This document shows, piece after piece, positions 35,125 through 42,807 of a DNA stretch of 64,000 nucleotides; within the stretch, counting starts at the first letter, position 1; every line of letters begins with the position of its first letter. This DNA comes from an uncultured Alistipes sp. (lineage in GTDB: Bacteria; Bacteroidota; Bacteroidia; Bacteroidales; UBA932): positions 62,001 through 126,000 of the forward strand of contig URSC01000002.1 of NCBI GenBank assembly GCA_900550465.1. The letters are read 5' to 3'. Under the pieces are notes generated by a model, which did no database searches, had not been told where the DNA came from, and worked only from the letters and a program-made list of their open reading frames with translations. A program made the translations under genes and the position numbers.

Positions 35125-35155
35125 TTTGGGAGTTGAGAAATATTGTATATTTTTG
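35125..35155 (+). promoter_or_regulatory. Promoter of tRNA-Glu(CTC)-gltX
   Basis: TTTG at 35125-35128, 19-bp spacer, TATTTTTG at 35148-35155. It is followed by CACTCCCAAA, the same downstream word that follows the second tRNA-Glu promoter at 36719. Confidence 0.75.
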
Positions 35156-35170
35156 CACTCCCAAACTAAC

Positions 35171-35242
35171 GGTGGATTCGTCTAACGGTTAGGACACAAG
35201 ATTCTCAATCTTGCAATAGGGGTTCGATTCCCCTATCCACTA
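35171..35242 (+). tRNA. tRNA-Glu, anticodon CTC
   Basis: A 72-nt cloverleaf: acceptor GGTGGAT with ATCCACT (G-T at the first pair), discriminator A, anticodon stem CAAGA/TCTTG around loop TTCTCAA (anticodon CTC), T-stem AGGGG/CCCCT with loop TTCGATT. CCA is not encoded. It lies 25 nt before gltX on the same strand. Confidence 0.95.
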
Positions 35243-35267
35243 CTTCTTCTTTTTCCCTTTCGACATA

Positions 35268-36737
35268 ATGAGTGAAATAGTCAGAACACGTTTTGCGCCC
35301 AGTCCCACAGGCTACATGCACATCGGGAATCTGCGCACGGCGCTCTTTGCATATCTGTTTGCAAAATCCCAGAACGGAAAATTCATCCTCCGCATCGAGG
35401 ACACGGACCAGGGCCGCTACGTAGAAGGCTCCATCGACGTCATATACGACACCCTCCGCACGGCCGGCCTCATCCATGACGAGGGTCCGGATATCGGAGG
35501 AGACTACGGTCCCTACACCCAGAGCGAGCGCAAGGACATCTATAAGAAGTATGCCCTCGAACTGGTGGAGAAAGGCGCCGCCTACTACTGCTTCTGTCAG
35601 AAAGGAGACAAGGAAACCGAATCCCAGGACAGCGGCGGATACGACCGCCACTGCCGCAACCTCTCCCCCGAGGAAGTGAAGGCGCAGCTGGACGCCGGCA
35701 AGCCCTACGTCATCCGCCAGAGAATACCCCTGGAGGGCACGACATCCTGGAACGACCTGGTATACGGAGAGATCTCGGTGGAGAACTCCACCCTGGACGA
35801 CCAGGTGCTGCTAAAGAGCGACGGAATGCCCACCTACAACTTCGCCAACGTGGTGGACGACCACCTGATGGACATCACCCACATCATCCGCGGCTCCGAG
35901 TACCTCTCCTCCAACCCGAAATATCTGCTGCTCTACCAGGCCTTCGGCTGGGAGACTCCGCAGTACATACACCTGCCGATCATCAACGGCCGCAATGCCG
36001 ACGGCTCGATAAGCAAGCTCTCCAAGCGCCACGGAGCGGTCAGTTTCCAGGCGCTCATCGAGCAGGGCTATCTGCCTCAGGGCATCATCAACTACATCGC
36101 CCTCCTCGGCTGGTCGCCCAAGAGCGAGCAGGAGATATTCACGATGGACGAGCTGATCTCCCAGTTCTCCATCGAGGGAGTACACAAGAGTCCGGCCGTG
36201 TTCGACTACCAGAAGCTCGGCTGGGTTGACGGACAGCACATCACGGCCCTCGACCCCGCCGTGTTCATCCATGACGCCTTCCCCTATGCTCGGATCAGCG
36301 GTACTTTCCTGGAGGCAAAATGGCCCAAGCTGGCCTCACTCCTGCAGAGCCGCATCACCAAGTATTCGGACATCCCCGAAAAAATTGCATTCCTGCAGCA
36401 GATGCCCGGATACGACGTCAGCCTCTACATCCACAAGAAGAACAAATCCACCCTTGAGAGCTCCACTGCGATACTCTCCCGTACCATAGAATGTCTCACA
36501 TCCCAGGAGGACTGGTCCGAGGAGGCACTGCTGGCCTCAATGACAGCCCTCGCCGGAGATATGGGCCTGAAACTGGGTCCCCTGACCTGGCCCGTGAGAA
36601 TCGCCCTCTCAGGCCTCATGGCCACTCCCGGAGGTGCGATAGACATCCTCTACCTGCTCGGTAAAGAAGAGTCGCTCAGGCGTCTGGCCGACGGTATCAG
36701 ACTTATCGAGAAAGAAAATTTGGTAGATGGAAAATAA
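35268..36737 (+). CDS. gltX: Glutamyl-tRNA synthetase
   Basis: Seen: 489 residues with the class I motifs: FAPSPTGYMHIGNLRTALFA (HIGH equivalent HIGN) at the N-terminus and SKLSKRHGA (KMSKS equivalent KLSKR) near 247-255. A cysteine-containing insert YYCFCQKGDKE follows near 105-115. Family: charges tRNA-Glu with glutamate. The gene is framed by the two tRNA-Glu genes for its own substrates, upstream CTC and downstream TTC; the second tRNA promoter overlaps its stop codon. HipA-type kinases elsewhere phosphorylate GltX, and a HipT-like kinase is encoded 10 kb upstream, though HipT itself is known to hit TrpS. Confidence 0.97.
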   Translation: MSEIVRTRFAPSPTGYMHIGNLRTALFAYLFAKSQNGKFILRIEDTDQGRYVEGSIDVIYDTLRTAGLIHDEGPDIGGDYGPYTQSERKDIYKKYALELVEKGAAYYCFCQKGDKETESQDSGGYDRHCRNLSPEEVKAQLDAGKPYVIRQRIPLEGTTSWNDLVYGEISVENSTLDDQVLLKSDGMPTYNFANVVDDHLMDITHIIRGSEYLSSNPKYLLLYQAFGWETPQYIHLPIINGRNADGSISKLSKRHGAVSFQALIEQGYLPQGIINYIALLGWSPKSEQEIFTMDELISQFSIEGVHKSPAVFDYQKLGWVDGQHITALDPAVFIHDAFPYARISGTFLEAKWPKLASLLQSRITKYSDIPEKIAFLQQMPGYDVSLYIHKKNKSTLESSTAILSRTIECLTSQEDWSEEALLASMTALAGDMGLKLGPLTWPVRIALSGLMATPGGAIDILYLLGKEESLRRLADGIRLIEKENLVDGK

Positions 36738-36749
36738 TATCTATCTTTG
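36719..36749 (+). promoter_or_regulatory. Promoter of tRNA-Glu(TTC)-rpsT
   Basis: TTTG at 36719-36722, 19-bp spacer, TATCTTTG at 36742-36749, then CACTCCCAAA as at the first tRNA-Glu. The -33 element lies within the last codons of gltX. Confidence 0.8.
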
Positions 36750-36763
36750 CACTCCCAAAATGA

Positions 36764-36835
36764 GGAGGATTCGTCTAGCGGCTAGGACTCAAGATTTTCA
36801 TTCTTGCAACAGGGGTTCGATTCCCCTATCCTCTA
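36764..36835 (+). tRNA. tRNA-Glu, anticodon TTC
   Basis: A 72-nt cloverleaf: acceptor GGAGGAT with ATCCTCT (G-T first pair), anticodon stem CAAGA/TCTTG around loop TTTTCAT (anticodon TTC), T-stem AGGGG/CCCCT. It closely resembles the CTC tRNA at 35171, with changes mainly in the acceptor, D-loop and anticodon. rpsT follows after 21 nt. Confidence 0.95.
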
Positions 36836-36856
36836 CAAAATATAAAAGGATTTAAA

Positions 36857-37108
36857 ATGGCAAACCACGCATCAGCAGACAAGCGCAACCGTCAGAACGA
36901 GTCGCGCAGATTGCATAACCGTTATTATGCAAAGACAACACGCAACGCCATCAGGGCGCTCAGAAACACTACCGACAAAGAAGCAGCTGCAGCACTTCTT
37001 CCCAAAGTATCCGCTATGATCGACAAACTTGCTAAGATCAACGTGATACACAAGAATAAGGCAGCTAACCTCAAGAGCGGCATCGCAGTTTACGTAAACA
37101 AGCTTTAA
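36857..37108 (+). CDS. rpsT: 30S ribosomal protein S20
   Basis: Seen: 83 residues, lysine/arginine-rich, starting MANHASADKRNRQNESRRLH with the helical repeats typical of S20. Family: binds the 5' domain of 16S rRNA. It follows tRNA-Glu(TTC) and ends at a strong terminator, so tRNA and mRNA are probably made as one transcript and separated by tRNA processing. Confidence 0.95.
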   Translation: MANHASADKRNRQNESRRLHNRYYAKTTRNAIRALRNTTDKEAAAALLPKVSAMIDKLAKINVIHKNKAANLKSGIAVYVNKL

Positions 37109-37138
37109 TCTTTTTACTATTCTGCACACAGATATCGG

Positions 37139-37173
37139 AAAAACTTCCCGAACTTAGTCGGGAAGTTTTTTTT
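37139..37173 (+). terminator. Terminator after rpsT
   Basis: AAACTTCCCGA (37141-37151) pairs with TCGGGAAGTTT (37158-37168) around loop ACTTAG, followed by a run of T. A textbook intrinsic terminator 31 nt after the rpsT stop. Confidence 0.9.
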
Positions 37174-37184
37174 ATATCTGGACT

Positions 37185-37859
37185 ATGAGCATCAACCGTT
37201 GGAAAATGGACGACAGGCCGAGGGAAAAAATGAATGTGTCGGGAGCGGCCTCACTGAGCGATTCCGAATTGCTTGCCATACTTATCAATTCCGGCACCAG
37301 GGAGAAAAGCGCGGTGGACGTCGCGAGGGAGATTCTGGCAAACGCCGGAAACTCTCTCGGAAGCCTGGCGGGAATGTCACTGGACAGACTGCGCGCCGTA
37401 CAGGGCATAGGAGAGGCCAAGGCTTCCAGAATACTTGCCGCATTTGAGCTGGCCGCGAGGCTTCAGAGTGAGCCGGCCGATCCAAAAATACGGATAACCG
37501 CCTCAAGCTCTGTAAGCCGGATATTCAGCCCGATCATGCGCTACCTGTCTCACGAGGAATGCTGGGTGCTGTTCCTCAACAGAGCGAACAAGATCATTGC
37601 AAAGGAGAGGATCAGCATCGGCGGCATAAGCGGAGCGATACTGGACCCCAGACTGATTATAAAAAAGGCAGTGGACAAGCTTGCCAGCGCTATCATACTG
37701 GTACACAACCATCCATCCGGAAACCCATATCCCAGCGAGATGGACCGCAAACAGACCCGTGCGCTCAGAGATGCCGCCGGACTGCTGGATATCGCCCTGC
37801 TGGATCATGTCATAATAGCCGGAGACCGGTACTACAGTTTCAGCGACGAGGGACTATAA
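37185..37859 (+). CDS. radC: RadC family JAB-domain protein
   Basis: Seen: 224 residues. The N-terminal helix-hairpin-helix part has LRAVQGIGEAKASRILAAFE. The C-terminal JAMM/JAB metalloprotease-like domain has LVHNHPSGNPYPSEMDRKQT with the His-x-His...Asp metal site. Family: named for DNA repair, but the role of RadC is unsettled; many relatives sit on mobile elements. Here it is chromosomal, following the rpsT terminator, and is a full-length, intact copy. Confidence 0.93.
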   Translation: MSINRWKMDDRPREKMNVSGAASLSDSELLAILINSGTREKSAVDVAREILANAGNSLGSLAGMSLDRLRAVQGIGEAKASRILAAFELAARLQSEPADPKIRITASSSVSRIFSPIMRYLSHEECWVLFLNRANKIIAKERISIGGISGAILDPRLIIKKAVDKLASAIILVHNHPSGNPYPSEMDRKQTRALRDAAGLLDIALLDHVIIAGDRYYSFSDEGL

Positions 37860-37907
37860 CATGTAAAACGTCACTGAAATTTTCCTATATTTGTAAAAAA
37901 ATTTCTT

Positions 37908-38561
37908 ATGACCATACATAACCTGAGTGACAGCAACTCCATCCTCAATCAGTTCATCGCCGAAATACGGGACAAGGACATCCAGAAGAACCACATGCGC
38001 TTCCGCAGAAACCTAGAACGCATAGGAGAGATTTTCGCCTACGAGATAAGCAGAACGCTGCGGTACACCCGGACAGAAATCACTACTCCTCTCGGCATAT
38101 CCTCATGCAGCCTGCCTGCTGACCAGATAGTCCTGGCCACTATCCTAAGGGCCGGACTGCCGCTGCATACCGGACTTCTGAACTACTTTGACAGCGCCCA
38201 GAACGCATTTATCGCCGCTTACCGCAAATACGGCAAGGACAACAAGTTCGACATAAAACTGGAATATATCACCTCCCCTTCCGTAGAGGGCAAGATACTG
38301 ATACTAGCAGACACCATGCTGGCGACAGGAGCGTCGGTGGTCCTCGCATACAATAAAATACTTGAAGACGGTACCCCTCTTCACACTCACATAGTATGTC
38401 CGATTGCCAGTACGTACGGGGTGGAATACCTCTCCAAGAACTTGTCGCACAAGACTGTCACATTATGGACGGGAGCCGTTGACGAAGAACTCACCAACAA
38501 GTCATACATCGTACCCGGCCTAGGAGACGCAGGAGACCTCGCATTCGGAGACAAACTGTAG
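37908..38561 (+). CDS. upp: Uracil phosphoribosyltransferase
   Basis: Seen: 217 residues with the PRPP-binding block ILILADTMLATGASV near 125-140 and, near the C-terminus, YIVPGLGDAGDLAFG, the uracil-binding loop of Upp. Family: salvages uracil with PRPP to UMP, complementing the pyrBI route earlier in the window. A -7-like TATATTTG lies at 37886-37893, 14 nt before the start. It is convergent with rpoN, only 6 nt apart. Confidence 0.95.
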   Translation: MTIHNLSDSNSILNQFIAEIRDKDIQKNHMRFRRNLERIGEIFAYEISRTLRYTRTEITTPLGISSCSLPADQIVLATILRAGLPLHTGLLNYFDSAQNAFIAAYRKYGKDNKFDIKLEYITSPSVEGKILILADTMLATGASVVLAYNKILEDGTPLHTHIVCPIASTYGVEYLSKNLSHKTVTLWTGAVDEELTNKSYIVPGLGDAGDLAFGDKL

Positions 38562-38567
38562 TCCTTC

Positions 38568-39980
38568 TCAGATCTCCTTGCGCATCCTTGCGATAGGGAT
38601 ATTCAGCTGCTCACGGTACTTGGCGACCGTGCGGCGCGCTACCTTGTAGCCTTTCCCGGACAGGACACTCACCAGTTCCTCATCCGTGAGAGGCTTCTTC
38701 TTATTTTCATTCTCAATACTTTCCGAGAGTACTTTCTTGATCTCACGGGTAGACACCTCATCTCCGCTTTCCGTCTTCATTCCCTCCGAGAAGAAATACT
38801 TAAGCGGATATATTCCGAAGTTGGTCTGTATATACTTGCAGTTGACGACTCTGGATATCGTGGAGATATCCAGCCCTGTCTTTTCAGCTATGTTCTTCAG
38901 CACCATAGGTCTGAGCCGGGCTTCATCCCCATCCATGAAGAAGTCATGCTGAAAATCCAGGATAGCCTTCATCGTATTCTGAAGAGTATTCTGCCTCTGT
39001 TTTATAGCCTCCACGAACCACTTGGCGGAGTCAAGCTTCTGCTTGACGAATGCCACGGCCTCCTTTCCTCTCTTGCCGGAAGACGCGGCCGAATTCATAA
39101 GAAGATCCGCATAGCGCTTGTTCACCCTCAGTTCCGGAACTGAGAACTTGGGCATTGACAGAATCAGTTCCCCGTCCTTGTTCTCAAGAATAAAGTCAGG
39201 AACTATCTGCTGCGCCTGTTCCACATAAGAATCGTCTATCTGGCCTCCGGGCCTCGGATTGAGCCGGACTATCTCATCCACCGCCTCCTTCAGATCATCC
39301 TTGTCCATGCCCGTCTTCGCCATTATCTTATCATAGTGCTTCCGTGAGAACTCATCAAAATAATTCTCCAGAATTTCCTCTGCCCTGTGTCTCTGGGGCG
39401 TCTGCTCCCTGGCCCGGAGCTGCAGCAGCAGGCATTCCCGCAGGTCACGCGCTCCGACGCCCACCGGTTCGAATTCCTGGATGACCTTGAGGATCTCCTC
39501 CACATGTTCCGGCGTCGTCTCTATATTCAGCCTGAAGGCTATATCATCCGTTAGGGACAGTATGTCCCGGCGCAGATACCCGTCATCGTCGATACTTCCT
39601 ATTATGAACGATGCTATCTTCCTGTCGTCTCCTTCCAGATCACTGTATCCCAGCTGCATCTCAAGGTTCTGGTGAAAACTCTCCTTCACCGAGAACGTAT
39701 TGTACTGAGGTTTCAGGTCCTTTCCCTGATTGTTAACGTACAGACGGTAAGAGGGCGTGGAGTCATCCTGGCCATTGTAGTCGCTCAAGGACACATTCTT
39801 GGGTTCTCCATCTTCCGTCTCTTCAGTAGAAGGAGCCTCGTCCAGCACCGGATTTTCCTCAAGCTCCTTCTTGATTCTCTGCTCCAGTTCCAGGGTAGGC
39901 AGCTCCAACAACTTGATAGTCTGAATTTGGAGAGGGGACAGCCCCTGCTGTAATTTCTGTTGTAATCCTTGTTTTAACAT
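38568..39980 (-). CDS. rpoN: RNA polymerase sigma-54 factor
   Basis: Seen: 470 residues from ATG 39980. The Gln/Leu-rich activator-interacting region I is at the N-terminus (MLKQGLQQKLQQGLSPLQIQ). An acidic linker follows, then the core-binding region, and the RpoN box ARRTVAKYREQL near the C-terminus that contacts the -24 element. Family: directs RNA polymerase to -24/-12 promoters opened by AAA+ activators. The longer frame to 40151 covers the divergent promoter region and is rejected. It diverges from the acyltransferase pair; its -7 box ends 9 nt before the ATG. Confidence 0.97.
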   Translation of the reverse strand: MLKQGLQQKLQQGLSPLQIQTIKLLELPTLELEQRIKKELEENPVLDEAPSTEETEDGEPKNVSLSDYNGQDDSTPSYRLYVNNQGKDLKPQYNTFSVKESFHQNLEMQLGYSDLEGDDRKIASFIIGSIDDDGYLRRDILSLTDDIAFRLNIETTPEHVEEILKVIQEFEPVGVGARDLRECLLLQLRAREQTPQRHRAEEILENYFDEFSRKHYDKIMAKTGMDKDDLKEAVDEIVRLNPRPGGQIDDSYVEQAQQIVPDFILENKDGELILSMPKFSVPELRVNKRYADLLMNSAASSGKRGKEAVAFVKQKLDSAKWFVEAIKQRQNTLQNTMKAILDFQHDFFMDGDEARLRPMVLKNIAEKTGLDISTISRVVNCKYIQTNFGIYPLKYFFSEGMKTESGDEVSTREIKKVLSESIENENKKKPLTDEELVSVLSGKGYKVARRTVAKYREQLNIPIARMRKEI

Positions 39981-39989
39981 AACTGACTT

Positions 39990-40018
39990 CAAAGATAAGA
40001 ATAAATATTCTATATTTG
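39990..40018. promoter_or_regulatory. Divergent promoter with back-to-back -7 boxes (rpoN / acyltransferases)
   Basis: Minus-strand TATCTTTG at 39990-39997 faces rpoN (ATG 39980) and plus-strand TATATTTG at 40011-40018 faces the acyltransferase gene (ATG 40036), with 13 bp between them. The predicted rpoN leader is only a few nucleotides. Good -33 elements are not obvious on either side. Confidence 0.5.
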
Positions 40019-40035
40019 TATTTTGTTGATTAGAT

Positions 40036-40875
40036 ATGGAGCCAGAAAGTACCATACTCTCCGTCGACGTAGAGAAAGTGATCCGCGGCAAAAGCCCGAA
40101 ACTGGCTGACCGTATGCCGCGCTTTCTCATTGAGTACGTCAAAAGGATCATACATCAGGACGAGATCAACCGCCTGCTGTCCGACAACAGGGACTATACC
40201 GGTGTGGAGTTCGCCTCCCGCATTCTGAAGGATCTGGACGTGACATACAGGGTGCACTATACCGGAGACAGACGGCCTGAACCCTCGGGCCGCTACATTT
40301 TCGTATCGAACCATCCTCTGGGCGGACTTGACGGCATGATACTCATCTCCTACATCGGAAGCTGCTTCGGCGATGTCAAGTTTGTCGTCAACGATCTGCT
40401 GATGTACATAAAGCCCCTTGCTCCTGTCTTCGTTCCCGTCAACAAATACGGAAAGATGAGACATGACAACACCATGCTCTTCCAGCAGACCTTCGGTTCG
40501 GACGCCCAGGTCCTCTACTTTCCGGCCGGTCTGTGCTCAAGACTCATAAAAGGCCGGATTACCGATCTGGAATGGAAGAAGACATTCGTTACCAAAGCTA
40601 TAGAAAGCCATCGCGACATCGTACCCATGTTCTTCTCCGGAGAGAACTCAAAACGGTTCTATCGCCTGGCAAATCTGCGGAAACGTCTTGGAATCAAGTT
40701 CAACATAGAGACATTCCTGCTTCCTGACGAGATGTTCCGCAAGCAAGGCTCGTCCTTTGACCTGTATATCGGAGAGCCGGTTCCATACACCTCCCTCACA
40801 GGGGAGCACAGCCACAGAGAGTGGTGCGAAATCATAAGAGACAGAAGTTATGCAACCCGTAATCAAGCCCGTTGA
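40036..40875 (+). CDS. PlsC-like O-acyltransferase (GlsA-like glycine lipid enzyme, tentative)
   Basis: Seen: 279 residues. The acyltransferase block VSNHPLGGLDGMIL near 89-102 has the H-x4-D catalytic pair, followed by a second conserved site FPAGLCSRLIKGRITD near 160-175. Family: 1-acyl-glycerol-phosphate-type acyltransferases. Neighbour: the next gene, overlapping by 26 nt, is an OlsB-like N-acyltransferase. That pairing matches the glycine lipid synthases GlsA (O-acyl) and GlsB (N-acyl) described in Bacteroides. The pathway inference rests on this pair; the O-acyltransferase fold itself is firm. Confidence 0.75.
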   Translation: MEPESTILSVDVEKVIRGKSPKLADRMPRFLIEYVKRIIHQDEINRLLSDNRDYTGVEFASRILKDLDVTYRVHYTGDRRPEPSGRYIFVSNHPLGGLDGMILISYIGSCFGDVKFVVNDLLMYIKPLAPVFVPVNKYGKMRHDNTMLFQQTFGSDAQVLYFPAGLCSRLIKGRITDLEWKKTFVTKAIESHRDIVPMFFSGENSKRFYRLANLRKRLGIKFNIETFLLPDEMFRKQGSSFDLYIGEPVPYTSLTGEHSHREWCEIIRDRSYATRNQAR

Positions 40876-41818
40876 CCGCAAGCTCATACGCCGTGAACTG
40901 ACCGCGGCAAAGTATATCAGGACCACAAGAAAGGGTGACAATGAACTGTATGAGGTCACCTATAAGGACTCCCCGAACATCATGCAGGAGATCGGACGCC
41001 TGCGTGAGATATCGTTCCGCCTGGCAGGAGGAGGCTCGGGCAAGGACTGCGATATAGATCAGTTCGACACCGACCCCGTGGACTACTACCGCCAGCTCAT
41101 AGTCTGGGATCCGCATGATCACGAGATACTAGGAGGATACCGGTACATTCTGTGCGGCGGCATACCTCCGGAAAAGATGGCGACCAGTGAGATTTTCAGA
41201 TTCTCCGATGGATTCGTACAGGACTATCTTCCTTTCACCATAGAGCTGGGACGCTCGTTCATACAGCCCAACTATCAGAACATCAACGTCAAGCGCAAAG
41301 GACTATACGCCCTTGACAACCTCTGGGACGGACTTGGAGCGCTGATGCTCAAATACAGCCACTACAAATACTTCTTCGGTAAGGTAACCATGTACACGTC
41401 CTACAATCTCAGGGCACGCAACACGCTGCTGAACTTCCTGCACAAGTATTTCGGAGATCCGGACGAACTTGTCACCCCCATTGAGCCGATAGATTATGAC
41501 AGCGGAAACAAATACTATCAGGAACTGTTCAAGGACCTGGATTATCACGACGCATACAGGGTTCTTCAGAAAGAGATAAAACTGAACGGGGAACTGATTC
41601 CTCCGCTGATCAACTCCTACATGAATCTGTCTCCGTCCATGAAGGTGTTCGGGACAGCCGTCAATCCAGGCTTCGGCAATGTGGAAGAGACCGGAATCCT
41701 GGTAAAGATGGAGGACATCTACCCTGAAAAAAAAGAAAGGCACCTGGCTCCGATGCAGGAAGCCCTGCATGCCATGGCGGCAAGATTCAGGCCTAAATGG
41801 TGGAGAAAGATTCTCTGA
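40850..41818 (+). CDS. GNAT-type N-acyltransferase (GlsB/OlsB-like, tentative)
   Basis: Seen: 322 residues, with FDTDPVDYYRQLIVWDPHDH, ILGGYRYILCGG and ELGRSFIQPNYQ, blocks shared with OlsB/hemolysin-type N-acyltransferases. Family: OlsB acylates ornithine; Bacteroides GlsB acylates glycine in the first step of glycine lipid formation. The amino acid used cannot be read from sequence, but the organism group favours glycine. The ATG at 40850 lies inside the preceding gene. The 3' end overlaps the convergent SPOR gene by 26 bp, so the two transcripts are complementary there. Confidence 0.75.
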   Translation: MQPVIKPVDRKLIRRELTAAKYIRTTRKGDNELYEVTYKDSPNIMQEIGRLREISFRLAGGGSGKDCDIDQFDTDPVDYYRQLIVWDPHDHEILGGYRYILCGGIPPEKMATSEIFRFSDGFVQDYLPFTIELGRSFIQPNYQNINVKRKGLYALDNLWDGLGALMLKYSHYKYFFGKVTMYTSYNLRARNTLLNFLHKYFGDPDELVTPIEPIDYDSGNKYYQELFKDLDYHDAYRVLQKEIKLNGELIPPLINSYMNLSPSMKVFGTAVNPGFGNVEETGILVKMEDIYPEKKERHLAPMQEALHAMAARFRPKWWRKIL

Positions 41819-42281
41819 CCAGGAATACCGTCGGATATTCCGGACGGATTGCCTCAAGGAATCTCATTGCGTCCGAACGGGAGCGGAACTCCCCTACTGT
41901 CACCTTAAAATAAGGGTTGTCATATATCCTGTACACCGGCACTCCGGGATAATGTACCTTGAATGTATCTACTATCTGCTCGGATATAGCCCGGGCATTC
42001 TGACTGTTGTCGAAATAGATCCGTATCCTGTACCCCTGGGCCCTGCGTCCCCTGTTCTTATCCTTCTGCATGTCCATAGCCTTGGACAACGAATCAGAAA
42101 GACGCACGTGACCCTGCAGATATGTCATAAGACTGTCGTAATCCATATACCTCACCATTTCCACCGTATCCGTAGCGGCAGGCTGATCCGGAACCGATGC
42201 ACCGAGTGTATCCGCAGTCTGGGCAGCAGCGCAGAAAGCAGAAAGTGCAGCCACTGAAATTAGCAGTAGTATCTTTTTCAT
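41793..42281 (-). CDS. Secreted SPOR-domain protein
   Basis: Seen: 162 residues with a signal peptide (MKKILLLISVAALSAFCAAA), a linker, and a C-terminal SPOR-like repeat from about 83 onward (YRIRIYFDNSQNARAISEQI, PVYRIYDNPYFKVTVGEFRS). Family: SPOR domains bind peptidoglycan stripped of stem peptides, often at the division site. It follows the LEA-like lipoprotein gene by 2 nt, suggesting a two-gene envelope operon. The protein is short, with SPOR as its only domain. Confidence 0.8.
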   Translation of the reverse strand: MKKILLLISVAALSAFCAAAQTADTLGASVPDQPAATDTVEMVRYMDYDSLMTYLQGHVRLSDSLSKAMDMQKDKNRGRRAQGYRIRIYFDNSQNARAISEQIVDTFKVHYPGVPVYRIYDNPYFKVTVGEFRSRSDAMRFLEAIRPEYPTVFLVRESFSTI

Positions 42282-42283
42282 AT

Positions 42284-42754
42284 TTAGCGTTTTATACTGT
42301 TCACTATATCTTTAAGAGGCACCTCGCGCAATTTTACCGTCTTCCTCATCTTCCCGTCAGCAGACATGGTCATTCTTCCGTTGACAATATAATCATCCAG
42401 ATTCCAGCTGCTGAAATTAAGACCGGCAGTTATGATGGCCACCGGATCCAGGACTGAGGCATTGACCGGCAGCAGGACATCCGATTCCGTACCAGGAGCC
42501 GCATGCACTGCCTCCTGCAGGGTAAATCTCACAAATTCCTTGCCTTCCCGCAACAGGACCGCATCCACTGACTCCACGGAAATGGTACGGGCCGTCGGAT
42601 TGTCCACCTTGACCTCAAGAGTGATGACCGCCGATGACGTACCCTTGAAGCGGAAGCTGTCAAGTGACACTCCCTCCACTCTTACCTGCCTGTAATCAGT
42701 ACATCCCGTCAGCAACATCACTGCGGCGGACAGTATCAGCATAATTCTTCTCAT
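42284..42754 (-). CDS. LEA type 2-like lipoprotein
   Basis: Seen: 156 residues from ATG 42754, lipobox LLTGC with Cys at 18, then a beta-sandwich-like sequence containing LEVKVDNPTARTISVESVDA, typical of the LEA14/WHy domain. Family: LEA type 2 domains are found in stress- or envelope-associated proteins; no enzyme activity is known. A longer frame to 42814 crosses the divergent promoter with miaB and is rejected. Followed 2 nt later by the SPOR gene. Confidence 0.7.
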   Translation of the reverse strand: MRRIMLILSAAVMLLTGCTDYRQVRVEGVSLDSFRFKGTSSAVITLEVKVDNPTARTISVESVDAVLLREGKEFVRFTLQEAVHAAPGTESDVLLPVNASVLDPVAIITAGLNFSSWNLDDYIVNGRMTMSADGKMRKTVKLREVPLKDIVNSIKR

Positions 42755-42776
42755 AATTCTCTGCAGTTTGTCCCGG

Positions 42777-42800
42777 CAAAGATATAAAAAGTTATCTTTG
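42777..42800. promoter_or_regulatory. Perfectly symmetrical divergent promoter (LEA-like / miaB)
   Basis: CAAAGATA at 42777-42784 and TATCTTTG at 42793-42800 form an exact 8-bp inverted repeat with 8 bp between. Each arm is a -7 box pointing away from the centre. For miaB a TTTG lies at 42767-42770 with a 22-bp spacer; for the other side TTG on the minus strand lies at 42806-42808 with 21 bp. The miaB ATG is 7 nt past its -7 box. Confidence 0.65.
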
Positions 42801-42807
42801 CGGTGCA

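Noticed and set aside
37185..37859. radC as part of a mobile element
   Set aside because: No integrase, repeats or composition shift near it; flanked by rpsT and upp.
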